Of a stretch of 64,000 bases of DNA, positions 23,540-34,754 are shown piece by piece. Under the pieces are notes generated by a model that was given only the letters and a program-made list of their open reading frames with translations, searched no databases and was not told the origin of the DNA. This DNA is from Sycobia sp. Sy_11. Lineage: Eukaryota > Arthropoda > Insecta > Hymenoptera > Epichrysomallidae. The stretch spans positions 110,001 through 174,000 of the forward strand of contig JACCIC010000300.1 in NCBI GenBank assembly GCA_018907035.1. Direction: 5' to 3'. Within the stretch, counting starts at the first letter, position 1; each line of letters begins with the position of its first letter. A program made the position numbers and the translations under genes.

Positions 23540-23801
23540 CTGAAAAGGAAAATTTTCCGACGTAAAGTAAATATTTACTTGCTATCTAACCAGTTTAAGT
23601 CAATTTCTTAAATTAAAAGAATTATGACTTAAATTTTAGAGGACATGTGTTTGATTTAAGTTGGCTTTTCTTGCATCAAGTAAATTACTTCCTTCATTTC
23701 TTCTTTCATTTCATTTCAGAAAATATATTCGGAATTTAAGACAATCATTTACCTGCTACAAAACAAAAAAATATTTACTTCATCACGCACATTTTTTTCA
23801 G
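23540..23801 (-). mobile_element. Family 2 TIR element (MITE-like), copy B, inverted
   Basis: The reverse complement of this segment follows 7826-8066 block by block: CTGAAAAAAATG, AAGTAAATATTT, GTAAATGATTGTCT, TGAAATGAA, GAAGGAAGT, ATTTACTTGATGC, ACTTAAATCAAAC and TTAATTTAAGAAA. Its ends are CTGAAAA on the left and TTTTCAG on the right. It has no coding capacity. The copies are diverged, so transposition was not recent. Confidence 0.75.
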
Positions 23802-23873
23802 CGTACATATAAATATGTATATAGAATTAAAAATCACTACAATGCTTTAAGTAAACTTAATAATGTTATATAT

Positions 23874-23885
<12 letters not shown>

Positions 23886-23930
<45 letters not shown>
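23886..23930. repeat. (TA)n microsatellite
   Basis: About 22 TA units, 85 bases beyond the end of the inverted family 2 element. Confidence 0.94.
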
Positions 23931-23932
<2 letters not shown>

Positions 23933-24222
23933 ATAGATATGAAGTTAGAAAGTTGAGAATCCATTTGCTAATTACTCGAGTCGCTCCTTATATTTTTTAA
24001 TTCTTATTTGAATCCATTCGATATTTAAGATCTGATTCAGGAGTATACATTTCAAACATGTCTAATCGAGCAACCCATGGGAGTTACTCGAGCATTTCAA
24101 AAGCTCCGAGTCTTATCGTACTATACAGCGACTAAAATTAAAAAGAAACGCTTATCTCCTATGTATACGCATAGAAAACAAGGCGCTTGTAAAACAAACT
24201 AATTGAAAAAATCCAATTACAG

Positions 24223-24370
24223 ATACGTTCGAACGACTTGGATCGATGCGAATACATCCAAAGGCAAGCGACTCATTGATCCGTACGTCGCAACGAGAAC
24301 TAAAATTTCTACATCTCGAGCAAAGCAAGGAACACCCGATTCTGGATATAGAGGAATGGCTTTTGACTAA
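24223..24370 (+). CDS. Weak candidate terminal exon
   Basis: A 3' splice-like AATCCAATTACAG precedes an open frame of 48 codons that ends in TAA at 24368-24370. The reading has mixed, non-repetitive composition (start YVRTTWIDANTSKGKRLID). The same frame has a stop shortly upstream of the splice site, which fits an exon boundary. No domain is recognised. An open run of this length is not rare by chance, so this is only a lead. Confidence 0.15.
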
Positions 24371-24397
24371 TTTGAACTGAATGCGCGCAAAATTAAG

Positions 24398-24607
24398 ATG
24401 GCCGGACTCGCTCCCCGCAAATGTACTAACAGGTCGGGAAATCGTGTCTTAAATTCTATGGATATCGGGGGTTACGAATGTCACGCGCGCCCTTATCGTC
24501 TCGCGTCGCCCGACCGGAGACGTGGCCAGCCGCCCAAAACCGGCCGCAGAAATCCTCCCGGCGCGGGGTGTAATAAAACCGTCGTATCATCGCGCGATGG
24601 TAAATAA
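24398..24607 (+). CDS. Weak candidate small ORF
   Basis: An ATG in good context (AAGATGG) opens a 69-codon frame ending in TAA, in a block that becomes CpG-rich. The reading begins MAGLAPRKCTNRSGNRVLNS and is basic. It has no signal peptide, membrane segment or known motif. It lies 27 bases after the candidate terminal exon and could equally be untranslated. Confidence 0.15.
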   Translation: MAGLAPRKCTNRSGNRVLNSMDIGGYECHARPYRLASPDRRRGQPPKTGRRNPPGAGCNKTVVSSRDGK

Positions 24608-24824
24608 AATTAAAAGGAAACAGAAACGAAACGAAAATCCCCCCCCCCGCCCTCCGCCAACTTTGCCGGTGTAGAGTTAAAGAAAGCGCAGACTGCCCGG
24701 CTGTTACGCGGCCGCGGATGTCCTTCCCGTCTCTCCCACTAGATCCCAGTCGCCGATTTCGCGCTCTTTTCAAGCTGGTACACGTACGTGAGTACGCGGT
24801 CGTGAAGAATCGTCGCGCAAATAC

Positions 24825-24831
<7 letters not shown>

Positions 24832-24881
<50 letters not shown>
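24832..24881. repeat. (TA)n microsatellite
   Basis: About 25 TA units between two CpG-containing unique stretches. Confidence 0.95.
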
Positions 24882-24883
<2 letters not shown>

Positions 24884-25159
24884 GCGCGCAAACGGATGCG
24901 CGGCAACTGCGAAAGGGAACGCCCGAGCTTAATACAATCTCGCTTTTCTTTAAGACTCTCACGCGCGCTACGGTATGGTGGGGTGCTGATTTTTTCTTCT
25001 CTTCTTTTTCGGCCGGTAAAATACGTCTCTATCATTGGGTGTATAAATATATAGAATACAATGAGAGGGAGATAAGATATGTCACGCTGGTTACGTTTTT
25101 ATAAATATTCATGGGATGCTTGGAAGAGGAGGATGATGCATATATATACTTTCGCGTCA

Positions 25160-25161
<2 letters not shown>

Positions 25162-25215
<54 letters not shown>
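25162..25215 (+). repeat. (CA)n microsatellite
   Basis: About 26 uninterrupted CA units. A TA tract (25374-25412) follows 160 bases later. Confidence 0.96.
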
Positions 25216-25218
<3 letters not shown>

Positions 25219-25370
25219 TATTACATACCGGATGATCTTTGATTGAAATATTTAAATTGTTTTTCCATTCGTGCGCTTCTTATTAAAATAGGAGCCAAGA
25301 GCGAGATCCGTGGCGTAAGGTGAATTTGACAGAATTTTTCGAATAATTAGATAAAGGCCATCCATATGTT

Positions 25371-25373
<3 letters not shown>

Positions 25374-25412
<39 letters not shown>
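25374..25412. repeat. (TA)n microsatellite
   Basis: About 19 TA units. DNA from here to 25960 is unique, with a short A/K-rich run (25560-25595) and a small TG/TA compound tract at 25764-25830. Confidence 0.92.
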
Positions 25413-25416
<4 letters not shown>

Positions 25417-25955
25417 AGTATTGGCTAAGCCACGAATTGGAAATTGGAATGAAGAGAAAAAAAACTCGGAAGCTATTAGAAGAGAAGTATATTACAAGTA
25501 TATTTGCTTAAAACCTAATAATTTTCAGACTTTACAGCGTTCGGCCGTCGTGGAAGATGAAAAAAAAAAAAAACAAAAAAAACTGAAGAAAAAACTCCGT
25601 AGTCCCACCACCGTCGTCCAAACTATAATCTGACATTCGACCAGAGTAAAATACATGTACACATTACGCATATACTCGAAATTCACGGAATTGAACGCCC
25701 GTTCGGAAGCGACCACGCGCTCGAGCAGAATTTTCGGAGCGGACGTCATCGGCTATATGGATATGTGTGTGTATATATATACATATATATATAGACACAG
25801 TGTATATATATATGTGTGTGTGTGTGTGTATAATTTTCTAAAAGGCTTGCGTCGTGTGTTACTCGCGGTAGCCAACTAGCCGCACACGCGCGCCCTCGTC
25901 CTACAAAGAAGACTTTGTTCTCACGCTCCCTATATGCGAACCAATAATATTACAC

Positions 25956-25959
<4 letters not shown>

Positions 25960-25999
<40 letters not shown>
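25960..25999. repeat. (TA)n microsatellite
   Basis: About 20 TA units. Further TA runs at 26179-26206 and 26321-26343 give three tracts in 400 bases. Confidence 0.93.
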
Positions 26000-26004
<5 letters not shown>

Positions 26005-26178
26005 CTCCCGCGAGTGCCAAACACATTTTACAGACCGTCGCGATCCGTCGGCAAAGCGAAGGAGGGAGAGAGAGACGCACGGGCGATCCGGCCCATTGGA
26101 AATTGGGACACGAAAGCGCGTGCTCCCCTCGCTTGGACATACTATACCAGTCGATTCCACTAAGAAATATGTTATTTG

Positions 26179-26211
<33 letters not shown>

Positions 26212-26479
26212 GTGTGTGCATGGTGTGTGTGTCGGCGTGTGTAAAGGAGAAGAATTTTCGCATACGTCCGCGTTTATATTTTAACCGCGACAGAGATGGT
26301 GGTTGCAATCAAGAACTGGTATATATATATATATATATATATAAACGTCTGCTCGCGCGAGATCGTATAAATTTTCGGACCGATTGCTCGGCGACAAGTC
26401 GAAAGTGCTCGGCAAATTGGTTTCTTTCATCGAGCAGCATTAATGATAGAAAAGAAAAAACAAAAATTTCTTTTTCCGT

Positions 26480-26950
26480 TTAATCGTCGTCTGTTCTCGG
26501 GGTAAATATCGTGCGGTTTGGAAAATTGAGCCGAAAACCAATGATTTTTCGTGTACTAAATATAGAGCTATAAATGTGCAATATAGCATTGCCTATATAT
26601 ATATATATATGGAAATGGATTTTATATCGCCTCTTAGGCTTCGAATACCTTGGCGGGCGTTCGCGAGAAATGATGGAAACTCGCGTGTATTAAAAATTTA
26701 AACGTTATACGTACATTTTCTTTCACGATGAGGAATTACGAAGGACTCTTGGCTAATTATTGCACAGGCAAGGTTATCAACTTTGGGAGGAAAGTAGAAA
26801 AAAAAAACAATGCGAATGTACAGACTGAACTTTTTGTAGAGGCGTATGTGTGCAGGATGTCACCGCCGACGAGGATCGAGGGTCCCTGCCGACGGAAACG
26901 GATCGGCGCAGAGCTTAAATCACGAACTGAGACGTAAAATCCCCCCGAAA
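26480..26950. other. Unique DNA, no gene seen
   Basis: AT-rich to neutral. A 69-codon plus-strand ATG frame at 26728-26937 has mixed composition but no splice context, and its start context is weak. Confidence 0.5.
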
Positions 26951-27059
26951 ACTAATCAAAGCGTCCTGCCAAAAGGAATATTGGTAGAGGCAGAAACGGA
27001 CGTGGAGAAAACGTGACACACAGAAACAGTGAGAGAGAGAGAGAGAGAGATAAAGCTAG

Positions 27060-27290
27060 ATAAATATATAGAGAGAGACATCGGAGCCGGCCGCCAAGAG
27101 AGCGAACGAAGCGAGCATACGGCATCGACACCCGATGACAAAGCGGCCTACGGCTATAATAAGCCGGGCGCATCGGGGCGAAAGCTTCGGGATTGGGAGG
27201 CCCCTTCTCCGTCGGCCGCCCGTCGCGCCGAAATTCCCGCCAGGAGCCAATGGAATTCGAAAAATTACGGTACATGCGCGGGGCCCGGGG
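27060..27290. other. CpG-rich unique block with open frames on both strands
   Basis: Complex CpG-rich sequence between a GA tract (27030-27050) and a T-rich run (27291-27325). Both a plus frame and a minus frame (from MYRNFSNSIGSWREF) are open with varied residues. It may contain an exon, but there is no donor/acceptor pair that I would defend. Confidence 0.3.
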
Positions 27291-28352
27291 TTTTTCTTTT
27301 CTTTCCTTTTTCTTTTTTTTTTTTTCGGGCGACCCCTCGTCCCCCTCCACCACCCCGCCCGCCCGCGCGCGGGGCCGGACTACCGTCGCGCCGTGTCGCC
27401 AAGCGAGCTGGACGCAGTACCTGTACGTAGGGGACGGGGTGGGGGAATCGGCGCGTCTACGCCCATTTTAACCTCTCTCTCTCTCTCTCTCTCTGTATCT
27501 CGCACGCGCGCGCACCTAATAGAGGCGGATGTCACCGGCCGGCGCGGCAACTGGCGATGGCAGGTACAGTACCCGTATTCCCGTACGTAATCGGCCCTGC
27601 GTTTAATTCCAGCTCAAGAATTTTTCCGTTTCGGCCCGGGCTATCGGTTTGATTTAATTATTTCTCTCTCACTCTCTTTCTCTCTCTCGCTCACTCTCTC
27701 TTTTTGTTCAACGTAAAAAGCCTTGTGAATAATAGCGTTCGACAACGGTGTCGAGAGCGCAGCGGGATTTCCTTCCTTATCGGCGCGCGGGCGCATTGGC
27801 GTCGCAAAAAAGATCCGCGAGGAACTCGAGGGGACGCTCGACGCCTCGAAATCTGTATTTCCAGCTCTATAAGGTAGCCAGCGGTCTCGCGCGTTGATAT
27901 CGTTGCTCGTTGCTTCCGTCTTTTGTTTTCCGCTGCCTTCGCCATGGCTACGGGACAGCGTGCTGTTTTTCGCATAAAACCGGTGAAAATCTTTGTACAC
28001 AATCAGTACCCCTCTATCCCCTGCGCTCCTCACCGCGTATCCTTTCAGACCTGCGGGATTGTCAGGGGCGCGCGGGTCTCGGCACCGGGCTCCACGCTCG
28101 TGTAGATGTACTGGACTGAAAGAGTATTAGCCGAACGAAATTGGCCATTTTTAGCTTCTTTATTTTCATATCTTTGATTTTTCGATTGTCTGCGTCTTCA
28201 AAAGTTCATGCGACTATAATTGTTGCAAGTTGTACGCACGCAGCTGTACTGATTTCATAACGACATTAAAAACGTGTATGTTAAAGTTGGAAATTAGAAT
28301 TGCAAACTGTCTGGAACTAAAGAGATGTATGCAGTCTATATGACGAACTTAC

Positions 28353-28771
28353 CACGAAAATCGCTGCATAAAAGACTTGAAATTTCGCACCAGATCGGCA
28401 AACGACGAATGGAAATTAAACGATAATAGTCTATTATACACCTCGGCATTATGAACAGACTGTCCCACATACGATCCTTCGACAACGGCGAAGGGGCAAA
28501 TAAGCAGGCGACTTCGAGGACGACGGTCGGGCGCGATTGGGAAAAATGGCAGATAGTCCTGTGCGCCATCGGCCGCGCGAGTACCGATCGGCCACAACGA
28601 GCGAACGCTCCATCGACTCGGAATCGAGGCGGGCGTGCAAAATCCAGCGGACGATCCAAGAAAGAACAGTGGGGGGAGGGGGGAGGGCGAGGATGCGACC
28701 GGAGCAAACGCCGATACAGTCGTTCGTAAATATAGAGCTGCCGCTAGCGCGTTGCCGAGGGACTCGTCGCC
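28353..28771 (-). CDS. Candidate 419-nt exon
   Basis: On the minus strand a pyrimidine-containing stretch ending ATTTCAG precedes the segment, and the strong donor GTG|GTAAGT follows it (RC at 28347-28352). One frame is open for all 139 codons between them, starting GDESLGNALAAALYLRTTV, and ends two bases into a codon. The other two minus frames also have few stops, because the segment is GC-rich, so the open frame alone is weak evidence. No domain is recognised. A plus-strand ATG frame covers the same DNA, and at most one of them is likely to be real. Confidence 0.25.
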
Positions 28772-28851
28772 CTGAAATGACAATTTGCAAACTTCTTCCC
28801 AAAATGCGTACAAACTGCGCGCGCACGACTTGCTCCCCAACCTTGCGATAA
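28546..28851 (+). CDS. Weak candidate ORF, antisense to the 28353-28771 exon
   Basis: ATG in a good context (AAAATGG) opens 101 codons, beginning MADSPVRHRPREYRSATTSE. The first 40 residues are varied and hydrophilic. The middle becomes glycine/arginine-rich over a G-rich run. No signal peptide or known domain is visible, and no donor was found where composition degrades. Confidence 0.15.
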   Translation: MADSPVRHRPREYRSATTSERSIDSESRRACKIQRTIQERTVGGGGRARMRPEQTPIQSFVNIELPLARCRGTRRPEMTICKLLPKMRTNCARTTCSPTLR

Positions 28852-28889
28852 TCGATTCGCTCGTCCGACAAAATTATGATTGAGCTACC

Positions 28890-28891
<2 letters not shown>

Positions 28892-28936
<45 letters not shown>
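28892..28936. repeat. (TA)n microsatellite
   Basis: About 22 TA units immediately upstream (minus-strand sense) of the 28353-28771 exon candidate. Confidence 0.94.
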
Positions 28937-28941
<5 letters not shown>

Positions 28942-29294
28942 TCTACAGATAGTATATTTATAAATACTAGAGGTACGTACACAGTACACACATATATCCG
29001 CATGCGTGTCGCAGCGCGCCTGTGCCCATATATCGCATCGAATCCACTCCCAAGGCGAGATTGTGTACGGCGCGTACGGCGCTTTTTCTGGCGCACGCGC
29101 GGGGCTTCCGCGCGCGGTAGTGGACCTCGCCGACCGAGGCGTCTGCCGAGCAAAAACATTTTGACTTGACGAGGAGGCATGCGGCATGTAGGCAGATATA
29201 ATGTATCGAGACGGGGACGGGGAGGAAAAAAGAACGAGAGGGAAGAAACGCGCGAGCGCGCAAATGTACCGAGATACTGCTGCATGTATATATA

Positions 29295-29298
<4 letters not shown>

Positions 29299-29340
<42 letters not shown>
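29299..29340 (+). repeat. (TG)n microsatellite
   Basis: About 20 TG units with one TCTG change at the end, preceded by a short TA run. Confidence 0.95.
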
Positions 29341-29591
29341 TGTGTATACGTATGCTCCGCCAAAGCGACGATCTCGCGTCCTCGATATTGCGGGCGCGCG
29401 TCGCCGCGGCCAACAGCGCCTTATTGAATATTTCCAATATGAGACGTGGCCCGACGCCCGGCTGCCGCGGTCGCCCTACGGCGAAACCGCATCGATATTA
29501 CGCCCGCGCCGCCCGCCCTCCTGTCCGTCACCCGACCGCGCGCAAATTGACCTCGCCGTCGAATATCACGAGTCCGAGATAAGTAATAATG

Positions 29592-29593
<2 letters not shown>

Positions 29594-29679
<86 letters not shown>

Positions 29680-29686
29680 CGCGCAT
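29594..29686 (+). repeat. Compound (TA)n(TG)n(CG)n microsatellite
   Basis: About 19 TA units run directly into about 17 TG units and then about seven CG units, 93 bp of strictly alternating purine/pyrimidine. The TG and CG parts are the classical Z-DNA sequences. The two frames that read through it are repeat artefacts. Confidence 0.95.
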
Positions 29687-29839
29687 GCATCCTCTTCCCG
29701 TGGGTCTTCGGGCGAGCCGCCGAGTACTGCGTATGCATCAATTGACGCGATTTATTTTTGGCGTCTCGCGCAACACAATGCCGTGTTCTACGTGTACGTG
29801 TATCGTAAGTGCGCCCGACGTCGCACGCGGTAAGTCGGC

Positions 29840-30902
29840 TATCAGGAAAAAAAAAAAAATCCAATCAGGGACGGCGATACGAATGTTTGCGATAGAATAC
29901 GGTACAAACAAGGATCGTGTATATGTGTAAAGGGTAAAATTGAAGGAAATTCCCCAAAGTTTAAAAGTAGAAAAACACAGAAGGAAATTGAATTTGATGA
30001 AGGCAGTCATTGCGCATTTCAGCGTGAGGGCAAGAATTGCAACAACAAAAATCGTAAATTTATATTTTTGTCTTTTGTGCAATTACGTCTGGTTTGGTTT
30101 GCAATTATTCAATTGAGTTCTAAATTAAAACATTAACAATATAAATATATCTTATTAAAAAACGAAATGTTAAATTTCTAAAATAAAAAATAACGATGAG
30201 GATAATTAACTATGAGGATTAATTTCATCTCCAAATAATTACCAAGGTAATGATTATTTTTTTGATTAATCATCAATGCCAGATCATCGAATCTCATAAA
30301 ATTTAAGCATTAATAATTATTTGAAGAAATTAAAAATTTTATATATTTTAATAACTTATTAAAATAATCATTAATAATTAGAAGAGTTTATCTTTAACCT
30401 TTGTTATTTCTGACACTATTTGAATTGAAGAATTAATTATATATTCTTCAAATTGGAAAAAATACGTCACTCCAAATACGTAAACAAAAAAAGTTAAGTT
30501 TACATAAATACAAAGAATGCAAAATAAATACCAGCTTATGTGTCTATAATAATGCAAGTGATCTTAATTATGTAATTTCATGTTTCAGATAAAATTTTAA
30601 CGACCAATTGGCAAAAATCAAAAATTATTCCATTCTACTCGCCGAAAGTCCGATTTCGAATATTTTGAATAAAATTAAAGGCCATCTTTCTTTAAATAAT
30701 ATTCATTAGACGATTAAAGTTAAAAATCACTGCTAAAAAATATTGTATACTAGCGTAAAAAAAAAGTTATTTCATCCCCTATATTTCGTACCTGATCTAT
30801 ATAGCTCGGAAAAAATATGTATTTCTATTGTATTTGTTGAAAACCAAAATAATTTCTTCAAGCCCTATGAGAGCATTTATAATTATAACTTAGAACAATC
30901 GC

Positions 30903-30910
<8 letters not shown>
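29840..30910. other. AT-rich unique DNA, no gene seen
   Basis: Strong AT bias with short direct repeats of CATTAATAATTA (about 30309 and 30371). No long open frame and no transposon ends were recognised. Confidence 0.55.

Positions 30911-30912
<2 letters not shown>

Positions 30913-30957
<45 letters not shown>
30913..30957 (+). repeat. (GA)n microsatellite
   Basis: About 22 GA units, followed by another GA tract at 31094-31115. This opens a purine-rich domain that extends to about 32130. Confidence 0.95.
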
Positions 30958-30961
<4 letters not shown>

Positions 30962-31423
30962 TTTTGATTCTCTGGATAAAAAAGAAGGAAAAAAGCTTCC
31001 TAATTTCGACGTCCCATTTCTCTCCGACTCCATTTCGGTAAATTGTTTTTTTTTGCTTCCCGGCTTCCTAAATAAAGGAAGGAAAGAAGAAGAAGAGAGA
31101 GAGAGAGAGAGAGAGACGAAAAAATGATTTCAAAGTAAATAAAGCAAAAAGGGTCTCTAAAGTATCGGGACTTTTCTACATCTAAATAGAAAATCTCGGA
31201 GCGGCGAGGGGGGGAGGTGGGGTAGCGGAGGAAATCCCGAGTTTTCACTTTACTCCCCCGGATTTCGCTATTTGTTTTTTTCCCCTTTCTTTTTCCCTCT
31301 TCGTCCCTCCTTCTCGTTCACCCATTCGACCCGGACCACCTACCCGCCCACCCTTCCCGCTGCCTCGCGCCAGCGGCGAAATCACGAAATGGATGGAAGG
31401 AAGAAAAGAAACTGAAAATCGCG

Positions 31424-31459
31424 CGGGGCTGGGTTGGGGTTTGAGAGGTGGGGTGGGGC
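31424..31459 (+). other. G-quadruplex-type G runs
   Basis: Five runs of three or four G separated by one to seven bases lie within 36 bases on the plus strand, just past the end of the minus-strand polyproline/polyglutamine frame. The transcript of that frame would carry the C-rich complement. Confidence 0.6.
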
Positions 31460-31465
31460 CACTCC

Positions 31466-31562
31466 TCATTCTAATACAAAGTCTTCGTCTTTACGAGGAA
31501 GAAAGGCGGTATCGCATCTCCATGGATAAGTCGAGCGACTAAGAGCCCGGTGTGCGCGCCGC

Positions 31563-31598
<36 letters not shown>

Positions 31599-31687
31599 AG
31601 CTCGGCGACCGACGGCAGCGGCGGCGGCGGCGGCGGCGGCGGTCTCGGGAATTCTTCCGCTTGATTTGCTTTCTTTCCGTCGAGGGC
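31466..31687 (-). CDS. Candidate exon with polyproline and polyglutamine
   Basis: A minus-strand frame bounded by TAA upstream and TGA (RC at 31466-31468) downstream is open for 73 codons. It contains in order a lysine/glutamate-rich start (ALDGKKANQAEEFPR), P8, LPSVAEL, Q11, RRRAHRALSRS and a mixed C-terminal part ending KDEDFVLE. P-rich followed by Q-rich segments are common in insect transcriptional regulators, but no family can be named. An AG lies at the frame's upstream edge, although its pyrimidine tract is only moderate. An overlapping minus frame reads the same repeats as R8/S11 within 223 codons, so the reading frame is not certain. Confidence 0.25.
31564..31642 (+). repeat. (CTG)n and (CGG)n trinucleotide tracts
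   Basis: About eleven CTG units (31564-31598) and eight CGG units (31619-31642), 20 bases apart. On the minus strand these are CAG and CCG. Both are of the classes that form hairpins and change length readily. Confidence 0.95.
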
Positions 31688-33342
31688 TTATTGGCGCAAA
31701 CATGAGTTAGAGTAATGCCGCCCGAAGCTCCACGATAGAGGGGCGAGGAGGGACGGTAAGTAAGAGAGGGACGCCGCGCTGGAGGAGGGAGAAAAGGAGA
31801 AAGATTGAGAGAGAGAGAAGAATATAAAAGTTTGCAGATGAGAGAGAGAGAGAAAGAGAGAGAGTGAGAAGCACTTGGCCAAGCCTTCGGAGGAAGAGAG
31901 TAACTTGACATGTTGTGAAGCATCGAGTTTCCTTTCTCTCTCCTATACATACACATATATAAATGACCCAACCTCGGAGAGGAAAAATATATTGGCAAAA
32001 ATATAAAGTACCTGTAATGCGGTATCGAGAGATGTTTGCTGTACTTCTGTGCGGTCAAATGGGAGGATAGGAGGAGGGAAAAAAATACATATCTATAAAA
32101 CCCACAGAGAGAGAGAGAGAGAGGGAGAGACGCGCAATTCACAGGGCAGACTTTCGGTAATGATTTAATGAATAAATCAACGGTAAAACATAGTATTCCT
32201 TTTTATGTTTCCCTCTCCCCCCCCCTCCAACTCCCTCCCAATCCCAACTCAGTACGCGGACCAAAATCTACATAATCTCCTTTCTGGACTTGCGGGGACT
32301 GAAAATTGCCCTCCTCCCTCCCCGCCCACCGCCAAAGAGTTGCTGACAGCGAAATTGGCAGAGTAAAATACCAAGACGGCGCGATCGTAAAAATTCGCAC
32401 GTGCGCGCGCGCGCGCGCACAGGCCAATGGTCGAGCTTAATTGTTATTTTTTTCCATACACTGTTTGCAATGTCGCGTGGATGTCGATCGCGCAATATTA
32501 ATGAATCGGAAGAGCTTGGGAAATCGTCGCAGGCACTTTTGTCCGGTGTACCTCGTTTTATTACCCATACATATCTACGCACGGTGCCGATGTCCTTTGG
32601 AAAATTTCAAGTTCAATCCTTATTCGGTGATTTTAGTTCGTTTGTTCGTTTATCTCATTTTTTTTCCCTCCTACAACCGGCCTGAAAAAGAACGCTCTCA
32701 TGCACTATACACCGCTTACACGAGAACAATAATAAAGCATCGTGTATAGATTTAAAAAAAAAAAACAAAAAAAAAAAGAAGCGCTCTTTTAAAATCCAGT
32801 AGTTGCGCGCGCCGAGTAATAAATTGATTTGCAGTGGTCGCTGTTAAAAATGGTCCCTTAACGACTCGGCACTGTGTGTGTGTGTGTGTGTGCGTGCGCG
32901 CGGCCATACACCTTTATGGCGGTGGTAAATGGGTTAATGTTTCGCACCAACAGGTGGCTGCTTCTGCTATTCGACTCCCGAGTTTACGACCTAACTACGA
33001 GCTGGAAATACTGAATTACTGAAATTCTTTTATTTCGGTATTTCAATGGGGATGTAAGCGCTTCAATCCTTTAATGATCCCTTTTTCGTTTGTTTTTGCT
33101 TCGGGGTTTTTTTCCTCCTCTTTGTATTATTGAAACCAATGGAACGATGGACGAAGGTGCCTTTTTTTGTTGTCGAGGATTCTGCGAATATACCAGTGCG
33201 CGCAGGCGTTATTCCAAAGTACATTATAACAGGTCAATCAGCGGCTTTAGCAAAAATTTAATCATACAGCACAGTGTGTTAAATTAACTTGTAATTCATC
33301 AATTAGATCAGAGCGCAAATTATTCAAATACTTGTGTATATA

Positions 33343-33345
<3 letters not shown>

Positions 33346-33415
<70 letters not shown>
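33346..33415. repeat. (TA)n microsatellite, longest in the window
   Basis: About 35 uninterrupted TA units (70 bp) in an AT-rich domain. Confidence 0.96.
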
Positions 33416-33418
<3 letters not shown>

Positions 33419-33419
33419 A

Positions 33420-34407
33420 CTGTGCTACTCGCCTTGCATTGTCATAACAATGCTTGTCTGAAAAACTATTTTTAGAATTTTTACTATTTTCTGCGCGAAA
33501 GAAAATTTGAATATGTAAGAGCTCGACGTTGCTGTGTTGTCGTGTTTACTGCTTTCTAAACAAAAAAAAAAAAAAAACAAAGAAAAAGAAAAAAATTTTA
33601 TACAATATCTACTTTAAACGAGGTAAGTATTTAAATTATTATACATTTACGAAATCAGGAATAATATGACTTCCAATGTAAACGGTGATTTTTTTTTTTG
33701 CACAGTCTACATGACCTCTCTTCATCGGAAAATTATTTTAATCACGTTGATTAAATTCGTACGAGCATAATATTAACTTTACCTTAACTCGCATTGACAA
33801 AGCTCCACATTCTGCTTCGATTTCTGAAAAATTCTCTAGCACTTGTAATTTGCACAAATGTCGGATTTTATTAATAAACATAAGAGTATGTATTTCCAAA
33901 GGTTTGTTGAAAAAAAAAACCTCATTGCAACGGCTATATCCACAAAATGTAAAGACACTTTCCGTTATAATTCAGATCAGCAGATGAGTGAAGGATACGC
34001 GCACGTTCTCATCTTACAACATGAACATTTTTATAATACAGACATCATACTTGTATACACGGTTCTATTACTTATTAAATAAATAATATAATGTTTAGAA
34101 TCCTTAATCAATGGGATGATATTAATAATAAAGACAATATTATAATAAAGAAGAATAAATAATTCTAAATTCTATCGTATTTATCTTAGATAGTGTAGTG
34201 CGTGGTTAATTTCTAGAAATACTGCACAGTTCCCGAGAAATTTAGGCAATAATTTGTCACAAGAATTCTCAAACAATTAGAATTATTCCATTAGTATTAA
34301 ACATACGCCTCTCGTATCATCGGCATATACGAGATAATATAATGAAAACAGGTTTTCCTACCGAAGGAATCTTTAAATCGATCCATAATTTATCCTCGTA
34401 TATTTCA

Positions 34408-34410
<3 letters not shown>
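33420..34410. other. AT-rich unique DNA, no gene seen
   Basis: A consensus donor GAG|GTAAGT occurs at about 33620-33628, but no acceptor or open frame could be paired with it. An ATG frame at 33858-34082 (74 codons) lacks support. Confidence 0.45.

Positions 34411-34462
<52 letters not shown>
34411..34462. repeat. (TA)n microsatellite
   Basis: About 26 TA units, 290 bases upstream of the exon candidate at 34755. Confidence 0.95.
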
Positions 34463-34465
<3 letters not shown>

Positions 34466-34754
34466 GAAAGACATATTAATTAAGTAGGAAATTTACTCGA
34501 ATCGTGCAAATAGTAAAAGTTCATGCACAACACAGTTGGAGGAATTACTTATACGTAACTTTAAAATATATGCTAAAATGAAATTAATGTACAAGTTTTA
34601 ACTTTCCATCTTAAATTTAATCTCCTTTTAAGTTCCGTCGTTAATACGATATTGGTTTGTAATTTACTTTATTGACTACTAAATAATAATTGTACATTCA
34701 TTGAAACATTGTAAATAACTTTGGATAAATAAATTGTTTTTTCTATTCTTCTAG

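Noticed and set aside
28449..29363. 304-codon open frame on the minus strand
   Set aside because: It runs through the TG array (HTHTHT) and a TA tract (YIYIYI). The non-repetitive part overlaps a better-bounded exon candidate in another frame.
31471..32142. 223-codon open frame on the minus strand (R8/S11 reading)
   Set aside because: About two thirds is GA-tract DNA read as SLSLSL. The repeat part has a more plausible P8/Q11 reading in the neighbouring frame, so this is kept only as the alternative.
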